NCBI GenBank assembly: GCA_963965975.1
Contig: OZ014414.1
Coordinates: 5,865,501-5,929,500, forward strand
Direction of reading: 5' to 3'
DNA from: Xestospongia bergquistia
Taxonomy: Eukaryota > Porifera > Demospongiae > Haplosclerida > Petrosiidae
Length of the DNA: 64,000 nucleotides
Shown: positions 61,029 through 64,000 of the stretch, one piece after another
How the letters are laid out: each line of letters opens with the position of its first letter
Numbering within the stretch: the stretch's first letter is position 1
Translations under genes and position numbers: made by a program
The notes under the pieces: model-generated
The model's database searches: none
What the model was told of the DNA's origin: nothing
Seen by the model: the letters and a program-made list of their open reading frames with translations, nothing else

Positions 61029-61682
61029 TCATCCATTTTGTAGGTATTGTAAATCTAGCTTGTCAAGGTAGCATGGAAATTCATAACAATTTCCATCAGA
61101 GAGGTAGTCTCCATAGAAAAGAAGAACTTGACTCACATCAGAATCATACTGGAATGAACAGTGATGAAAAGGAAGAGTAAGTGGTGAGACCCTATCAGAC
61201 TGTCTCTGTAACATTTGGCAAACTGGAGCAGACAAGACTTCTAAAAAAAAGAAAAGGGGTTTGAACACATTTCTTATAATCAAATGACATAATTACTATA
61301 AAATATTAATAATGTACTCACTGAAATACTTTATATTTTTGGCTGTAAACATTTGTCCACTCATTTTTAGAGTATTAGCCAGTGAATCCAATGTTGGTCT
61401 TCTATTGATAGCAACAATGTCAGCCTTACTGAATGACAAAGTTAACCACTCTTGAAGACAGTTCTGAGGATGATCTTGATACATAGTTCTGATGCTTGAC
61501 AAAGTAAGCTCTAGTAGACCCAGTTGTAGACCAAGAGGGGACCATCTATCATTTTGGAAGTAATCTTGTTTCAAAGCTTCAATGATATCCTTTAAATCAC
61601 TAACATCTAAATGACATTTAAAATAGAACAACTCAAAATTCACTACTGTTAACTCATTCAGTTCACAATGACTCGTTGCCAT
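61029..61682 (-). CDS. small death-domain protein, two exons
   Basis: Exon 1 61682-61322 (ATG) and exon 2 61240-61029 join in phase 1 to an open 190-residue protein. AATAAA overlaps the bases just after the stop. Residues about 25-115 form a death-fold of the sponge type: Trp-Ser-Pro-Leu-Gly-Leu-Gln-Leu-Gly-Leu-Leu, Cys-Leu-Gln-Glu-Trp-Leu, Arg-Arg-Pro-Thr-Leu-Asp-Ser-Leu-Ala-Asn-Thr-Leu-Lys. The C-terminal 75 residues have several Cys and match nothing I know. A stand-alone death adaptor is the likeliest role. It lies opposite to the kinase remnant and may have been its partner in an immune-type locus, which is inference only. Confidence 0.7.
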
Positions 61683-62089
61683 TACTGAGAGAGTGTGGTT
61701 GCACACCAGCAGTAAAATTTGTTGATATTATAAATAACATTTCCTAATTTGGAAGTAAAGCTTACTATTAGTAGCGGATGTTCTACTATATGTTAAGTGT
61801 TTATGGTTCTAAAAAATTACATTATCTATTATCTACAACAGTGCAAATTAAAAGTATTAGCTGATTCAGGACTTCTAGTAGTAATGTCTCTACTTAAAAT
61901 ATTGTAAATATTATATTGTTCCTGAAGAATATCTCGTTATAATTATATTCCTGGCTATTCTATCCTTGTTTTAGACTTTGTGTGTATAACTGTTAATTTA
62001 CATAATACTATAGGTAACAATATAATTTTATGTTAATGTAGTATATGTGATTTGAAACAAACTGTATGTATAAATCTAGCTGGCCCTCT
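61683..62089. other. intergenic, no gene seen
   Basis: Separates the small death-domain gene from the FReD remnant; nothing recognised. Confidence 0.4.
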
Positions 62090-63124
62090 CTAGTGTTTCC
62101 AAATTATTCCTTTAGGATTGTCACTATCTCTTCCAATGTAAAGTCCATTAAGATTTGAATCATAGCATGCATTATACCACCATTCTCCTCTGAATGTTAT
62201 TGCACTATTACCAGATCCAGCTCTATCATTGTCACTATCTTTAGTGGTGAATTTGCATCATTGTGAATCATCAAGCTATCACCAGCTGTCCCATTATATT
62301 AAGCTAAAGTAAGAGTATATTTTGTAGTACTGTCTCCAATATTGTATGTAGAGTACAGAACATAGGTTTTATTGTTTTCAAAGTCTTCTAGATTGACTTG
62401 TAAACTGTTTGTTCCATAGTGAGTAAGTCGATATATTTTATTCAATCCTAGCCAAAATTCTTCTGAAGAGTTGCCAAAACCTTCATTATAATCTGTCCAG
62501 TTATAATAAAAGTCAACAGAGCCATCCATTCTTCATTGAATGACAGTCCAACCACCACCATCAGTCTCCATGTCACAATAGGCCTATAAATAATAATGAA
62601 AAATTAAACTTTTCATCCATTTATTTATTCATCTTTATCCTATTATTTATCTGTATAGAGCTAGTTATCTATTTATGTATCTAAGTAAAGAAGTACCTCA
62701 AATGGAGTCCCTCCATCAGAATTAATAAGATATACACCACTGATAGTATAACCTGACTCATACCAGATCTTACAATTTTGATTTCTGTATTCTATTAAAA
62801 ATATTCATTTCATTAAAGTTAAAATTAACACTTACTTTTACAAGCAATAAGAAGTACTGATGGACAAATGACAATTTTCTTTTATCCATTCTGTATCATT
62901 AATTGAAAATATTTTTCAGGAATATAAACATTACAGCAATACTGTTCATATAGTGATGGTTGATGTTGTTGCAATATTTTGCTGTAATTTGTCATACTAG
63001 GAAACACTTCATGACGTATAAAATCACATATTTTCCCAGTATATCCAGTGTTACTACAATCACATATACAATACAGTTTGTGAAGATGATATAAAGTTTG
63101 GTTAGTGTTGTCTATTGTTTTCAA
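62090..63124 (-). pseudogene. EGF-like and fibrinogen-related (FReD) secreted protein, broken
   Basis: Read downward: an EGF-like piece (Cys-Ile-Cys-Asp-Cys, Gly-Tyr-Thr-Gly-Lys-Ile-Cys) at about 63070-63025, a Leu-Tyr-Glu-Gln-Tyr-Cys-Cys module shared with the 29885-30370 gene, an in-frame TAA near 62883, Cys-Pro-Ser, an exon at about 62795-62699, then the fibrinogen domain from about 62583: Tyr-Cys-Asp-Met-Glu-Thr-Asp-Gly-Gly-Gly-Trp-Thr-Val-Ile-Gln followed by TGA where Arg is usual, Asn-Trp-Thr-Asp-Tyr-Asn-Glu-Gly-Phe-Gly, Glu-Phe-Trp-Leu-Gly-Leu-Asn, another TAA near 62300, a frame shift near 62255, and Trp-Trp-Tyr-Asn-Ala-Cys. FReD proteins bind carbohydrates or acetylated ligands outside the cell. 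Three stops and a shift make this a pseudogene. Confidence 0.75.
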
Positions 63125-64000
63125 TTAAATGTCATCTTTTCATTATGATTTAATGTTTAGCTCAGAGTATCTCTAAACTGCAAAATGCTCAAACATGTGA
63201 TTTTATGCAAACATAAGACATAAAATTGCTGTGGTAAGCATCTACAGCCTCATAGTGATAATATACAATGCAAAGAGGCCATTCATCTAAAAACACAATT
63301 TACTATAATAATAATATGTGTACTAGTTGATTAATAAAGCCAGACCCAGTCATTCTTACCAAATGAGATGGTCTGGTAGATATAGACTTGTTTATGGAGG
63401 TAATGCTAGACTAATATCTATAAATATTATTGTTAATTAAAGAGAGTGGAGAAATGAAAAGATCAATCAGAAGATGTTTTTATTCTGGAAATAACCATGT
63501 ACTTAGTGTTAAAAAAGTTTCTAAAGTTGTATCTTTGTCTGTGGAAGGATTATGCCACATCTGTATGCGTAAAATTTAAGTGTATTGTTAAAATATAGAA
63601 CATTAGTGATTTGTTTAATAACATCTGCAGTAAGCGAAGAAGAGTTACATTGCTACATTGGATATGATATACGCTACAATGGATTCATGCTGGCTGAAAA
63701 GAATGCTCCTTATATAGTGTTACAATGGACCTTATTATGTTGTCTCAGTTTATTCTTCAAAGATCATCTATTACTGAGGCAAATTGATGTTCTTTCATTA
63801 TAGTTAATATTATATTTCTTCATTACTTCATTATGTTAATAATATCAAAGTTTTGTGATTATTTTTTGATGAACAGATCCTTTTTCTACTTAACTCTTGC
63901 AACAGAAAAAACAATTTGTTCTCTATATTACAAATCTAATGAGTTAAAACATTGTATTTAATTTAGTCTTTAATAACTAATCTCAACAGAGTATCCTCCT
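63125..64000. other. no recognisable gene
   Basis: One possible plus-strand exon follows TCTGCAG at 63625-63631 and stays open to about 63803, with no domain I know. The rest is AT-rich. Confidence 0.3.

Overview
The window is AT-rich animal DNA with many small introns, one 200-base assembly gap and heavy mobile-element content. The gene families point to a demosponge such as Amphimedon: sponge-type death-domain proteins, a Roco-like GTPase, P2X7-C-terminus-like proteins and a secreted two-module family I know from sponge gene models. That identification is inference from protein similarity by memory; no database search was run.

Layout. 1-7.7 kb is a graveyard: a possible small minus-strand gene, a broken P2X7-like gene, a hAT (ZMYM1-like) remnant, and a tail-to-tail pair made of an uncharacterised plus-strand gene and a P-element-like transposase, both full of stops. 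8.5-29.0 kb is one large plus-strand gene with at least nine exons whose splice phases all agree. It encodes two duplicated death-fold modules, a P-loop/Roc-COR-like core and a C-terminal death domain. Its introns carry a BEL/Pao remnant, a TA-flanked MITE that holds a small open reading frame, and, in the last intron, a 4.9 kb antisense Gypsy element that separates the final nine codons from the rest. 31.0-36.4 kb is a CACTG-ended EnSpm-like DNA transposon with two divergent genes: a broken transposase and a fully open six-exon SAM-domain gene. 36.6-40.6 kb is a direct segmental duplication with decaying coiled-coil and acidic exons. 42 kb has a broken secreted-family fragment, and 43.3-45.2 kb a SIRT5-like sirtuin with altered active-site residues. 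46-47.6 kb is a hAT remnant. 48.3-51.2 kb (minus) is a death-domain, helical-repeat and coiled-coil gene. 51.2-54.9 kb is a 3.6 kb integrase-type DNA transposon with about 116 bp inverted repeats and two convergent genes. 55.0-58.7 kb is a second Gypsy element. The end holds a receptor-type tyrosine kinase remnant without its catalytic residues, an intact 190-residue death-domain gene, and a broken fibrinogen-related (FReD) gene.

Together the host genes look like an innate-recognition or signalling neighbourhood: three death-domain genes, a kinase, and secreted FReD-type proteins. Mobile elements have invaded it repeatedly. Three of the DNA elements appear to pair a catalytic gene with an unrelated accessory gene, and in the EnSpm-like one only the accessory gene has stayed open.
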